Below, in pieces: positions 11,408 through 22,787 of a stretch of DNA of 64,000 nucleotides. The position numbers and the translations under genes are program-made. The notes beneath the pieces are model-generated. The model saw only the letters and a list, made by a program, of their open reading frames with translations. It was not told where the DNA came from and ran no database searches. The stretch is from Pararge aegeria (taxonomy: Eukaryota > Arthropoda > Insecta > Lepidoptera > Nymphalidae): NCBI RefSeq assembly GCF_905163445.1, contig NC_053187.1:6014001-6078000 (forward strand), written 5' to 3'. The stretch's first letter is position 1. Every line of letters begins with the position of its first letter.

Positions 11408-11609
11408 CAGTGTCGTGCACAGAGGGTATGCACAGAGTATGCAGTAGATATAAAATGAAAAAAATCTCCAATAAGAGTTACAAAAAACTTAAGGATTGGC
11501 ATAAGAGTTATAAAAACCCTACCCTTAAGTATTTATAACTCGTTCTGGAGATTTTTTTATTTTATATCATCTGCATACCCTCTATGCATACCCTTTATGC
11601 ATGTCACTG
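11408..11609. mobile_element. Foldback MITE, variant M1b
   Basis: This 202-bp element begins CAGTGTCGTGCAC and ends ATGTCACTG, related to the M1 ends. The interior is a long inverted repeat: GATATAAAATGAAAAAAATC on the left answers GATTTTTTTATTTTATATC on the right, with AGAGTTACAAAAAACTTAAGG answered by CCTTAAGTATTTATAACTC. The 8-bp flanks TCTCTCCT (11400-11407) and CCTCTCCT (11610-11617) match at 7 of 8. Its partner at 31065 contains nested SINEs. Confidence 0.83.
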
Positions 11610-11728
11610 CCTCTCCTCTGAGAGGAGAGGACTTTGCCCAGACTTTCATAAACTAAGAATGGTTCTCCTCTTCCTAAACGCAGAGCATAAAGTCTGTCGA
11701 TTTATCAATTGGTTGATATTATGATTTG

Positions 11729-12014
11729 GGTGATCATCATCACCATCATATCAACCCACTATAGGGCACGGGTCTCTTCCCACATTGAGTAGGGTTTAAG
11801 GCCGTAGTCCACCACGCTGGCCCAGTACGCATTGGTGGACTCCACACACTTTTTAGAATAGTATGAAGCACTCTCAGGCATGCAGGTTTCGTCACGATGC
11901 TTTCCTTCACAGTTGTAGCAAGTTAGCAGTTAATTACTCAAAACGCACATAACTTTGAAAAGGCCCCCAGAAAGTGAAGTCAAGCTCCTACCCACTGAGC
12001 TATCACCGCTTCTA
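11729..12014 (-). mobile_element. SINE family B copy, near full length
   Basis: The reverse-oriented copy begins with the ATCATCATCACCATCATATC tail, passes CACTATAGGGCACGGGTCTC and CCACCACGCTGGCCCAGTAC, and ends in the tRNA-like head CTCCTACCCACTGAGC/TATCACCGCTTC. The B-box segment is shortened. Confidence 0.93.
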
Positions 12015-13600
12015 GATGATATAACGAGATAATTACTGAGACAATATTTATTCGATTAAACGTCTATTTCTTATTCCAAAATATTGTTAAAAAGTATAAA
12101 CAAAACCGCATAAGTGGGCATCACGCAACGATGTGGTCTGGGACAATTGGAGGAGCTATCAAGTTGTCGGCACGAGCTGCTTGTTAATTTACCACGTGTT
12201 GTTTTAAATTGGATGTCTATTTAATTATGGTAGTATTATTTGTGGTAACCACACCGCTAAGTTGATAAAACATGTGAGTTTATAAAAAATACACCTCTTT
12301 CGACAGGCGCCTTGTTTACACCTGTCCTGTAACACGAATCATAGGCGCTAATCTGAGGGTTCCTCAAATAAGATTAATCTCTCAAAATTTTAAATCAATG
12401 ATTCTACTTTAATTCTCTTTGGGACCTTTTAGATGCACGCTAGGTCTCGGTCTGATCGGAAGGTATTAATACTTACTTGTGATCATACTCGTAATCGCTA
12501 AAGCCCACAAACCCACTGTAACAACGCAATAGGCTGTGGATGTGCACAGACGTTAATTCGATGTTCTGTTACTGAGGGAAAACTTTATCAAACTAAGACA
12601 TGTATAAAATTTCGAGCTACATTGAAAATTACTCCGTCTACGATGACCCATACAATTCCACTGGCCGCTCCAAGTAAGTGGATTGAAAGTTAGGACAGAT
12701 TATGAAAATGAAGCTTAATTTGTTATACTCCGCGAAAACCAGATCTTCGGCCATGTGTCTACTCTCTACGCACGTTTCGATACACCAGAGCATTCCCAGG
12801 AGATGTAGACTTTGCAATAAATACCTAATTGTTAAGTGACTTAAGTATAGCGGAGTATAGCAAATTAAGCTTAATTTTGATAACATATCATGGAACTCCG
12901 CAAAGTAACGCCTGATACCATCCAACGTTTATCGTTCAGGGTTACCTGCACGCATAAACTGAGCTTTTAAAAATATCAATAACTCTAAAGATTACTCGAG
13001 TTTGAATAATTAAGAATCAATTAGTTTGATAACATCCTTTGTAAGAGGGTCTAGTGACACCTGCATGCCCTATCATATCTTTAACTTATAGTATTGACAA
13101 CGTTAATTGCCATCCAACTTCAGTATTTTAGTCCTTAGCACAATAGACTTAGGACGCTTAAAGCACTTGCGGGACAGCAAAATAAAATTGTCATACCACA
13201 AGGCATTTCTTTAAGCCAGTGCATATAAAATGCATTTAGATATTGGTACTTATTAAGAAATGATTGGAGACATGGCAGAATTCCGATACGTTGAAAGCTA
13301 ATTATATTTATTATATTTTTTAATTAATCATGAAACATAGTTACGTGTGCGCTTGATAACATCGGAACTTGCCAACGTTTTTGCTATATATTCGTACGGT
13401 CGGCAAAAACATTACTTATTTAAGCATTAAGTATAACATATTTGAATTTTAATACATACTGTATCTGATTTGGGTGTATCGAATTATTTAAACTATAAAT
13501 TAATATAATATGATTTAAAAAAAAACCCAAGAAAGTTCATCATCTCACAGCCTGTGTTGAGTTTAATTGGCATGCCGTTTTTATCAAGTGTACACAAATC
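12015..13600. other. Unique DNA, no gene supported
   Basis: It includes TTGTTTACACCTGTCC near 12310, a forkhead-like and E-box pairing, in otherwise unremarkable AT-rich sequence. The minus-strand 95-codon frame at 12638-12925 has no motif. Confidence 0.4.
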
Positions 13601-13604
13601 ACTT

Positions 13605-14175
13605 TATATTCCCGGAATAAAATGTATCCTATGGCTCCAGGATTCAAAACTTCACTTAGATAAGTTATGTGATCACAAACCCGCGAGTAACTTTTACCAG
13701 CAGCTTTTCCGGGATAAATACTATTTTTGCGTCGCCAACATGCAAGCTTCATGTGTACCAAATTTGATCAAGATCGGTTCAACGTTTGAGCAGTTTGATA
13801 TTATAATTTTGATTTGTAAATAACACTAGCTGTTGCCCGCGGCCTTCATTCGCGTTCATAACGTATTATTAAATTTCTGGAATAAAAGTTAGGTAGGTAT
13901 GTTACTCTCCGTCCTCTCTACTCTATGCCAAAAATCAAGTTTATCTATTTATTGGACATGAAGGAAGGAAAAACAAACAAACAGTCACACTTAAGAATTT
14001 ATAACATACTTAGGGATATTTATAATTGATTTTTATTTATTTATTTATAAGTTAGGATACGGACGACCGCTAGGTAAAGATGACCTCTGAGGTGATTTGA
14101 ACATAGGTCGCAAACAAAAAAGAAAACAAAGAAACAGACACATTTTCGCATTTATACTTTTTGTTCTAAAAGGCA
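13605..14175 (+). mobile_element. Copies of the common 'CCCGCG-TTCG' lepidopteran repeat
   Basis: TTTTCCGGGATAAATACTAT, then ACCAAATTTGATCAAGATCG and GTTCAACG, is one partial unit. CTAGCTGTTGCCCGCGGCC at about 13829, then AAAATCAAGTTTATCT and GACATGAAGGAAGG, starts a second. A third tail (AGAAACAGACACATTTTCGC) ends near 14175. These blocks are known as a very abundant interspersed repeat of Lepidoptera. The overlapping frames at 13540-13823 are repeat shadows. Confidence 0.7.
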
Positions 14176-15340
14176 ATTTCTGTTCAACACAAGAGTCCCT
14201 ATGATTGCGCAGCCCTTAAGCCTATTTTTTGCTGTCGCTACAACTGAGCGATTGCATCGTCTGCCTCGCGCCCCTGCGACGTTCCTCCGTACACTCGTAC
14301 GCTAATGAATTCGCGTGTACCTTCATACTCACAGCCTAATTATGGGAAAATGAAATAATGCTTCCACCATACTCACTGTTGGTGTGATATCGTAAATAGA
14401 TAAATCCTTTGACAGCTCACTCGATGCGAAAATCGCGGCAAAAAAGCGTTCGACTTCAATGAAAGCGTGCCGACACGGCGATAGAAAAACCCGTGGAATG
14501 TTAATATTTTTAGTACTTACACTTTTTAATAGAGCTTACATACTCGCGAAATACGAAAGTTTTATGGTTTGTTTTTTCCACTTTACGCAACAACGCAACA
14601 ACGCAAAATTTACGGTTTTATAAGATAGATCTAAAGAGCAATACACTTTTTTTAAAGTTTTTTTTAAGTGTTTGTACACTTAAAAAAAACTTTAAAAAAA
14701 TCCTTAACCCCTTTAAATAAAGGGGTATTTCTAAATAGAAATTTATGAAAAGATATAAGTGGAAACGGTATTGAGGGAGATAAGTTTTACCGATAATGCA
14801 CAGATAACTTTTATTATTGTTATAAATGTATATATTTGTTATAAAAAAAAATTGTCCTCCTTTGAGGCAGTGACTTTTGCCTTTATCTTTCCTGATTTGA
14901 CAGAGTTTGTATTGTTTGTTTATTGTCAATCTCTGGAACAAGCAGTCGGATTTAATTAAACCTATAAATTAATTAACATCATCTGTCTGTGACATTGTAG
15001 CCGAATGATCCGATTCAGTGTTTAGTTGTTTTTTTTTTGTTTGTAAGGTGAATACCTACGTGGTGGATAGTAGAAAGTTGAGTAGAATGTAAGGTCTTAA
15101 ATGCAACCATTTTTCGTCGCGGAAGTTTATTAGTAGGTTCGGAATAGATCGTGTGTCTATTTCTTCGACGTGTTAAACAAAATTAATTTGCCCCGCTTTA
15201 TTCGCATACTAGGTATAAGACTTGACATGTAAAAAGAGAAAATATATCTTACTGAAATGCTTTAAGAGAATGGCCGCGTCAGAGTCATGAGGTAGAAACA
15301 TTATATGTAGCTTTCTGCTATGTTTTAATATATTTGCAGT
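14176..15340. other. Unique DNA with a hairpin cluster
   Basis: No gene is supported. The 107-codon minus-strand frame at 14618-14941 runs through the AT-rich hairpins and is not credible as a protein. A somewhat GC-richer patch lies near 14230-14480. Confidence 0.45.
14647..14700. repeat. Perfect 25-bp inverted repeat, 4-nt loop
   Basis: Arms 14647-14671 and 14676-14700 are exact reverse complements around TTGT. The left arm reads T7-AAAG-T8-AAGTG-T. A second small hairpin (ACCCCTTTA with TAAAGGGGT, about 14707-14726) and a third (TTTCTA/TAGAAA) follow at once. AT-rich, so an RNA or replication origin is uncertain. Confidence 0.9.
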
Positions 15341-15343
15341 ACA

Positions 15344-15428
15344 TTAACAAATACATAACAAAATATTATGTTGTTTTGTATTTGTTTTGTAACAAAATAT
15401 TATTTTGTTATGTACTTATTTGTTAACA
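15344..15428. repeat. Imperfect inverted repeat beside LINE remnant
   Basis: TTAACAAATACATAACAAAATATT on the left is answered by ATTATTTTGTTATGTACTTATTTGTTAA on the right. It lies just upstream of the coding LINE fragment. It could be a foldback element or low-complexity expansion. Confidence 0.6.
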
Positions 15429-15491
15429 TTAATTTGTTATAAAACCGACATAATAATTAAAAACATAATTAAAAATATTCATAATTCGTTT

Positions 15492-15905
15492 AAAGGAAAT
15501 TGCATACAATTCTACAATAAACTACCACTTGACATCTTGGAGATGTCTCTTAAAAAGTTCAAAGTTTGTATTAAACGTAAGCTTATAGAAAAGTCCTATT
15601 ATAGTATAAAGGACTACGTAAACGATAAAAAAGCTTGGGTGTAAATTATTGCTCTAACCAGGTTGCTCTTCTAATAATTTAAAATGACATTGTGAGATGG
15701 CGACAACAAAAAAAAAAAAAAAAAACACTCGGCTAAGTTTGTTGTGGGCTTCTTCTTAGACCGGGACGCGTTTGGAACCCTCGTAGCTTTAGTTTTAAGT
15801 TTACGAATGTGGTTATCGCCATCATCTCACTACCGTGTAATTCTTATGTACGCATCAAAAGTGCCACCTGTGGGCCTACTTGAATAAAGATATTTTTGAC
15901 TTTGA
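15492..15905 (+). mobile_element. LINE 3' end (family J1) with C-terminal coding remnant
   Basis: Frame 15405-15644 becomes recognisable from about residue 30. It contains FYNKLPLDILEMSLKKF and then SYYSIKDYVNDKKAW before the stop, the usual C-terminus of jockey/CR1-like reverse-transcriptase ORFs in Lepidoptera. The 3' UTR (GGCTAAGTTTGTTGTGGGC, AAGTGCCACCTGTGGGCC, TTGAATAAAGATATTTTTGAC) follows and ends A-rich. The catalytic domain is absent (5' truncation). Related 3' ends lie at 10.4, 26.7, 34.8 and 40.9 kb. Confidence 0.85.
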
Positions 15906-16059
15906 AAACAAAAAAACAATAGCTGTTTGTACAATTTTGAAGCTGGGTGGGCATTACAATATAGAGAATGGGCGAAAACCTGACTCCTACATACCTATAA
16001 AGTAAATATAGTAGTTATGATGGGAAGCTACCCGTGCATCCACCGGCTTCTCTCACCAG

Positions 16060-16097
16060 TGGGCGTTCGCGTTAATACTAATTAACGCGAACGCCCA
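16060..16097. repeat. Perfect 17-bp hairpin with 4-nt loop
   Basis: TGGGCGTTCGCGTTAAT (16060-16076) and ATTAACGCGAACGCCCA (16081-16097) are exact reverse complements around ACTA. Outer CCA/TGG can add three more pairs past a one-base bulge. The arms are GC-containing and not low complexity. Confidence 0.95.
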
Positions 16098-16109
16098 TGG
16101 AGGTGGGGT

Positions 16110-17820
16110 AGGAATTAAATTTAACAATATCTGGATTTAAGGTTACCTCGTTAGTGTAGCGAACGCTGCTTCAAACTCAAAATACACCTGAGGTACATAT
16201 TGAAAACTCTGTAAGTTTCTTGTTGTATCTTGTGAAATTATATTGAAAGGAAATCTAGAGAGAGGCCCCAGAACCAGAGATCCGTGTATACCCCTCCTCC
16301 CCGTAGTATGTAGGAATCAGTGTTCTATTTGGATGGCACAACTTATACTAAGCAACTAAGCCTCCGTCCATCACGGTGCCAGTGACGCGAATCGCGTGAC
16401 CAAGTTGCATTCAGTCGCAAAACCTTGTAAGTTTCTCGCAAACCGTAGCCGTTGCTTTATCGAAATCGCATCGCCTATCGCCCCTCTATCCAAGTTCCAC
16501 CAACATCTTGGCCCACGCAGGACGCAACGCTAGCTTTTTTTGCCTTTTATCAATTTTCGATTTACATAAATTCATAACATTAATTACTTAACTAGTTCAT
16601 GCCGGTGGGTGCGGCTGCGTTCATTACGTACTGGAACTCAGAATTTACAACCCAGCTGTTATAAAATTGGCATTGTTATAGCTCCGTGTACCATGGTAAA
16701 AAAATCTGTCCCGAGTATTACAACTATCATGTGAAAATATTTGTTAAAGTCCGCAAACACGCGTTAAGATGTTTTGTTCAGCTTTTAGGAACTAATAGCC
16801 TAAAGATATATTAATCGTGTCACGCTTTGTAGTTTTATAAATTTTTCTCATAAATGATAACTCCACTTCCACCAACATAAATGCCTTATGTGCGTTTTTA
16901 TAGCTTTTCTCACTTACGATGGTGTAGGTTAAAGGGGTAAAACACTAATTGCTCAAATCAGTACTATCTTAATATTATTGAAGCTCTTGTTTTAAGATTA
17001 TTATCTTTATTTTAGATACGTCAAGGTTTTTCATAAAAACTAACATTTAAAATTATACTTACTGCTTAAGGCAATACTAGTAACCCACCCCTTTTATAAA
17101 AACTTTCAGATGTTTTGCGTTAAAATAATGATATTGCTAATAAACTAAACATAATAAGTAGTAGGTATTGCCGTATGCAACTATATGGTGCGTTTAGGCT
17201 TTACATGAATACGATTAAGTGCTATTCATTTGTACACAAAAGCAATGCCTTATCAAAGTTTTTTTGTTACTCGGATTGAACAAGGACTTTTTCCATTTAT
17301 ATGAATGAAGGAATATATGAAGTTTGTCTACACAAAAATGATATTTTTTTACTTTCAACAGACAGCCAGATAAAAATGCCGTAGAGGTATATAATGCATA
17401 AGAATTTCAAATTGCAAATACACGACAATTAAATGATTCCCATCACGAATTTGAAAGCGAAAATTTTGCGTAATTTCTAGCTATTTGCATCGAAATTATT
17501 ATTTTTTTCATAATGAGAATGCGTGCACGCATGCCCGGAACGCATATACAATTAGTGTTTTACAACCATGCGATATAAATATGCACTTTCTTAATAAAAG
17601 CCTTGAGAAATACTTCATAGCTATATTAGGTGTCACATAAAAAGATAGCTCAAAATTACTTGCAAATTAATGTGGTATGTGATATGCGCTAACCCGCAAT
17701 ATAGAGCAGTCGAGTGCCTAAGTTCTCTATGAGGAAAAGGAGGTCGATGCCCAACAATGAGAACTAAGCTGAGCTTTATAAGTTCCAAAAATAGTAAGGT
17801 AATAACTAAATATAAATTAA
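16110..17820. other. Unique DNA, no gene or known repeat seen
   Basis: Moderately GC-rich to about 16520, then AT-rich. None of the usual SINE, LINE or MITE blocks is recognisable. Confidence 0.45.
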
Positions 17821-17824
17821 GAAT

Positions 17825-18310
17825 TTAAAAACCCCCGACTTTTAACAGAGTATACATTATTCTACCAGTCAAATCCTTTCATTTGATACCTATATTGAGC
17901 AGTGAAAAAACTAAAAAATCGCCATTATGTGGTAGCGGTCATCTTGTTTTTAAATTGTATCATAGTGTGTAATATACAAATAGTACCACAAATAGCCCTT
18001 TCATTTGATACCCATATTGAAGCAGTTGTGAAAAAATATGTAATCAACCATTTTGTGGCAACGGCCGTTACTATTGGCTCATAGCTAAGAACACTCCCGA
18101 CTATTTCACCTTTAAAACAAAATAACAACAAAATCAAAATCGGTTTTTCCGTTCGGAAAAAAGTTCGGGTTCCGTTCGTGTTTGTATAGACTATAGGTAT
18201 GTGCCTGTCTGTCTGTTTCGCCACAGACAGACAGGCACATACCTATACAAACACGAACACCCACAGACACGTCAAATTTATAGCACCCCGTCGTTTTTGC
18301 GTTGGGGTTA
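17825..18310 (+). mobile_element. Unclassified interspersed repeat with internal duplication
   Basis: CCTTTCATTTGATACCTATATTGA at about 17876 recurs as CCTTTCATTTGATACCCATATTGA at about 17997, so a unit of about 120 bp is repeated. CACCCCGTCGTTTTTGCG near 18285 marks an end seen in other lepidopteran repeats. The open frames in both directions (17902-18084, 17925-18224) are products of the repeat. Confidence 0.5.
18174..18258. repeat. 36-bp hairpin with one 7-nt bulge
   Basis: The right arm 18223-18258 is an exact reverse complement of the left arm 18174-18216 once GACTATA in the left arm is bulged out. The loop is TTCGCC (18217-18222). Arm blocks are GTTCGTGTTTGTATA and GGTATGTGCCTGTCTGTCTG. 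Confidence 0.93.
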
Positions 18311-18334
18311 ATTAAGATTAAATTGCTAGGCAGA

Positions 18335-18425
18335 AGCCTCTTCTCTCGTAGGAGAGAGCGTTTAAGTGTTTACCGTGCTGCTCCAATACGGGTTGTCAGG
18401 CTTTAACGATTATTATTAAATGTTA
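18335..18425. mobile_element. Short decayed repeat fragment
   Basis: CTTCTCTCGTAGGAGAGAGC followed by GCTGCTCCAATACGGGTTG matches a common lepidopteran repeat ('ctgctccaatgcgggttgg'). It is too short to classify further. Confidence 0.45.
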
Positions 18426-18691
18426 GTTATAATACCTGCTAAAACCATCCAAATTCGTCAGTACTCTTTTTACGTTACAAGACCTATACTTTGAATATTA
18501 TGTAAGGAAGGTAATTATTATTAGATAAAATTTCCTCTTCAATGTATGATGAAAGTTTATTGTTAATTGAGTGAATAGAGAAACTCAACTCAGAACTATC
18601 ATATTATATTATATGCTAACAGTTGCCGCTATTACGTCCGCGTACGATTTATAATAAATAATTTTTCCCATAAAAAATTCCATTCCATATT

Positions 18692-18785
18692 TTTTCTGGT
18701 GGGAGGCTTCGGCCGTGGCTAGTAACCACCCTACCGACAAAGACGTGCCTCCAAGCGATTTAGCGTTCCGGTAAACGATGTCACA
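18692..18785 (+). mobile_element. Repeat family C fragment
   Basis: GGTGGGAGGCTTCGGCCGTG, CTAGTAACCACCCTACCGAC and AAGCGATTTAGCGTTCCGG form a recognisable lepidopteran repeat. The reverse complement occurs at 38.81-38.88 kb and a decayed copy at 63.6 kb. It is fused directly to the SINE B body that follows. Confidence 0.7.
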
Positions 18786-19005
18786 TCCAAGCAATTAAAA
18801 TAACGCTTGCTTCAACGGTGACGGAAAACATCGTGAGAAAACCTCCATGCCTGAGAATTCTCCACAATGTTCTCAAAGGTGTGTGAAATCCACCAATCCG
18901 CACTGGGCCAGCGTGGTGGACTACGGCCTACAGCCCCTTCTCATTGTGTGAGGATACCCGTGATAGTAGGCCGGTACTGGGCGACGAGTCTACATCCAGA
19001 TAATT
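18786..19005 (+). mobile_element. SINE family B body, head replaced by repeat C
   Basis: The copy runs from AAGCAATTAAAATAACGCTTG through GAAAACATCGTGAGAAAACC, CCACCAATCCGCACTGGGCC and GTGGTGGACTACGGCC to a shortened tail. The tRNA head is absent and family C sequence takes its place. Confidence 0.9.
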
Positions 19006-20640
19006 ATGATAATATCATAACGATAAATAACACAACCATCTAATTTGACATGAAACATAACAACTCTCGATTGTAACAAAGTTAACAATGAAACCTTCGC
19101 CCATTGTATTGATTAAACTATTTTTCAAACAGCCAACAAGGCAATTAAACAAAAGCAATGGAATTTTATTCAGATTCATCAAACCAATTCGAAATCATAA
19201 TTGATCTGCCATGTAAAAAATATAGAGGGCTGTTAGGTTGGAAATAGGCGCCAAAAATATAAAACTAGAACGATGACTGGCCGAAACACTCGGGGCCCGA
19301 AGTCAATTACCACAGGCCGGGCACGTGGAACCGAGCCTACCGATCACGTAGTATGTGCGAAACAAACAGATAAAGTTCTTTTAAACTGGACTTGTATCAT
19401 CGTTATACAAAAATCATCGGCATATCATTTCACTATAATCCTTCATTATCATCATCCGCAGCCTATTAGAGTCCCACATCTGGGCATATGCCTTGCTAAT
19501 AACAGAAGCCTAAAAATATACCCAAAGGCGGCCTTTGCTTGAAGCAAGGTCCTTCATACATCCTTTGGTTGATTATTACATGTTGATATAATGCCTAACG
19601 TGCTCTTCCGTTCGTACTGCAAATTCTTGAACAGAAAACGCACAACACTGAACCATTGTTGGCCCCACCCGGGATTCGAATTGAACAAGCATAGCTCTTA
19701 GACCAACAAGACAGTATTTTTGTGTGAAAGATTTATGAATTCGACGCTTATTTTATTTATGCACATGCCAACATTGAGCCCTTAGTGTAAAGTTAAGTTA
19801 ACCTAACTTTGGATTAACGTAAATTTGTCAAAGTCTTGTCACCAAATATTGACGTTTGGTCCTCCATAATGTCATCAAAGCTACTAACAAAAGACAGCTG
19901 TAACAAATTTATTTATCTCTAAAGTTAACCTATACTTAGTTGATGTATTATAAAGACTTGTACCAGTTTACTGAAATAATTTATTTCAATAAACCACACG
20001 GTAATAGGTAGGTTCTCTATGAGTTACACATTATAAAATTACGTTTTGCAATCAATAATAACTTTGTATAATTGCTTTTTAAGAATACAGAAAAAATCTA
20101 GGGCATTTCTGCTATTTTCAAGGTTTACAAAGGATCTTTTTGTTAGAGGTACAGTGGAGGTACACAACTTTTACAAGTAACTATTTGTATTTAAAAATGG
20201 TTTTGAACATTTGGACTCCGTCGCTGTCTCGAATCAAGCGCAGTAGAAAATTTCAGAAGAAATATATACCAAACTACGTATGTCACTCAACATCTACATC
20301 AAATCTAAACCTATGTATGTCAGCTTAGCGACTAAAAAAAACAATAAGTAAGTAACTAAATACCTTATTTTAAGAAACAACACTCAATTTATAATAATAT
20401 CTTTAGCAATTAGCAGCTATATCTTACTATCAACTAAAGCCGGATATTTTTTATTTTTTTTATTTTAATTGACTGCTCTTGTTCATAAAGTATTGATCGA
20501 AATTATAGTGTAAAAAAAAAAAAAATTCCTACGGACCACTCTCTAAAATTGATTTTGCTTATAGTGATTTCATGATGATCAGTAGTGTAGTGGGGGCAAG
20601 GAAGCGTAACAGACAAACAAACTCACAATCGAATATATAA
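19006..20640. other. Mostly unique DNA; tRNA-head-like scrap at 19655
   Basis: Near 19655-19715, CCCGGGATTCGAATTGAACA and CTTAGACCAACAAGACAG look like the reversed head of another tRNA-derived element. A 22-bp near-palindrome (AAAGTTAAGTTAACCTAACTTT) sits around 19790. The 89- and 62-codon frames show no motif. Confidence 0.4.
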
Positions 20641-20642
20641 TA

Positions 20643-20930
20643 CCATCATCATTAACCCATCACCGGCCCACTCCAGGGCACTAGTTACCTTTCAGAATGA
20701 GAAGGGATCAGGCCGCCAACTACCACGCTGGCCAAGTGCCCATTGGTAGACTTCACGCACCGTTCAGAACATTATGGAGAACTCTCAAGCATGCAGGTTT
20801 CACGATGTTTCAGCAAGTGATATTTCAAAAACGGACAACTCCGAAAAGTCAGAGGTGCGTACGGGGGCTGGAACTCGGTTTCCAACAAAGGAAAACCGAA
20901 GCTTTGCCCGCTAGGCTATCACCGCTTCAT
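20643..20930 (-). mobile_element. SINE family B copy, near full length
   Basis: The reverse-oriented copy has the tail ACCATCATCATTAACCCATC, body ACCACGCTGGCCAAGTGCCC and AACATTATGGAGAACTCTCA, and ends in the tRNA-like head GCTAGGCTATCACCGCTTC. A 79-codon frame across it is a repeat shadow. Confidence 0.93.
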
Positions 20931-20989
20931 TTATAATATAAGTACGGATTATTTTCAATTTACGTAAAGCCTTACGTAGCCTATAGGAA

Positions 20990-21145
20990 ACAGTGGGGAC
21001 GCTTCCCCCAAGCGCTGCCGTGAAAAATGCGAATTACGTTTGAAGATGGCCAGCCAGTCAGAAAGTCATTGTTGTCGCTGATAACGGTGCGGACTCGCTT
21101 CGAACGCCATTGCTCGTGAAATTATTATAGACGCGGAGAAGTGGG
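20990..21145. promoter_or_regulatory. GC-elevated non-repeat block
   Basis: It stands out in composition and matches none of the repeat families here. It contains GGGGACGCTTCCCC (inverted arms GGGGA/TCCCC), GATAACGG and dispersed CpGs. An ATG in good context at about 21044 closes after eleven codons. It could be conserved regulatory DNA; nothing proves it. Confidence 0.2.
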
Positions 21146-21149
21146 GAAT

Positions 21150-22785
21150 TAATAAAGGCTTTTATTCTGTCCAATACAAATATTGAACATCCTTCATGTT
21201 AACATAGATAGAAGTAGCTGGAAAATTTGAAGTGTTTTAAAGCCTCTTTGGTGGGATAGTCAAAAAAACCTTAAATAAGTGTCTTAGCGCGATATTATTG
21301 TTGAACTTTTACTTATAAAAATAAAAAAATCGGATTACTTTGTGGATATTTGTAAGCATCCTTGGCATTAAAGTAAAAACTAATTGTCATAGTCTTAGTC
21401 CAATACACATATTGAACCTTCATTTATGCACAGATATAAAAATCGGACTATTTTGTGTACGGAACATCCTTTTAAGCATCCTTGACAAGATTATAATTTT
21501 CTTTTGTCAAAGTTTTTGAACTATACGATATTGAAATTCTATACGTACGCGTGCATGAGAAATCTGAATTATATATACTTCTCTCTCTATGGTCGTTCCT
21601 TCATCACTGAAGATCGTGGTCCTGGTGAGATCTCAACTTCGAGTGGGTAAATTGTCTTTATCGGCTAACTTTTGAGCCATTTTGGCGATTTGATAGAAAC
21701 AGCACGAGTTTGACTATTTCAACTGGTTAGCCTATCTCGCTGTGGACCGGCCTCTAGGTATTTTGCCTTCTGTGTTGCGTGTAGCTATAATTTTTTCCTA
21801 GCTATCAACCCGTTCCCGATCCTCCCGTGAATTCATCATGCCTTAAAATAGCCCTTAAATGCGCTGCAATCATTTTCGACTGCAGCATCAAGCTGAGGTA
21901 GCGCCCTGTTCTGGTAACTTAAAATAAGTTAGAAGTAGACGTGTGCCTGGTCTCCGGAACACAGAGAAAAATAAGTTTTTTTTAGTCCCTTATTCCATGG
22001 CTCCTTATTTGTAATTGTAAGTTACAATAGTAGTTTAGTTTTTTTAAATTCGACCGAAAAGTTATATTTTATTTATTTATTTATTTTTAAACAAAAAAAA
22101 AACAAACAAACTTGCATTAGTTAGGATTTATGATATTTCCTTGTCCATGAGATAACCCTTTATGAGCATGGTTATCTAAAGCATTATTTATGTTTCATTT
22201 TAAATTAAAATTCGATGGCATATAGGCCACTGTAAAATATGAATCAAAAGCATTCTTGCATATCGCTACGATAACAAAACATTTTTAACATGTTGAATTA
22301 TCACTGGTTTACACTACGCTGCACATGCACATTTACTATTGAAAGTAGGGTTTGCCTACATAACTATGCAGCAACATTTTACTGTTCAGTGTTTCCGTAA
22401 TATGACACTGCAATTGTGAAAATAAATCGAGGTCCCAGTGCTGGGCACAGCCTTTCCCATATAGACAACAGGGATATGGTTCTATTCTACGTGCTTCTTT
22501 TTAATCGGCTTGGGAGCCATTGTTAAAATAATGCATAATAAGGTAAAAACTCTGACTGGCTGGTAGCTCAGGTAATATTTGATTAAACATTTCATAACTA
22601 ACGCAATTGATTTGTCTCGAGATGCTTTTCAGTAGAGCTTATTCATTTTGACCGCCAATCATCGTCTTGACCGACCAGAGCAAAATAACAGCTATCATTC
22701 TTGGAAAATGAAGGCGGAAATGAAATTCGACAAGTCAATCTTATGACAGTTAAGATTATTTTTAAGTTTAGTTGAATAAGTTAGA
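21150..22785. other. Unique DNA, no gene supported
   Basis: AT-rich with T-rich and TTTA runs near 22060-22085. No repeat family or coding motif was found. Confidence 0.45.
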
Positions 22786-22787
22786 AG

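Noticed and set aside
14618..14941. 107-codon minus-strand frame
   Set aside because: It runs through perfect AT-rich hairpins and its composition is that of low-complexity DNA.
18181..18258. Hairpin as a confident microRNA precursor
   Set aside because: The stem is almost perfect rather than mismatched and matches no miRNA that I know; without small-RNA data it stays a repeat.
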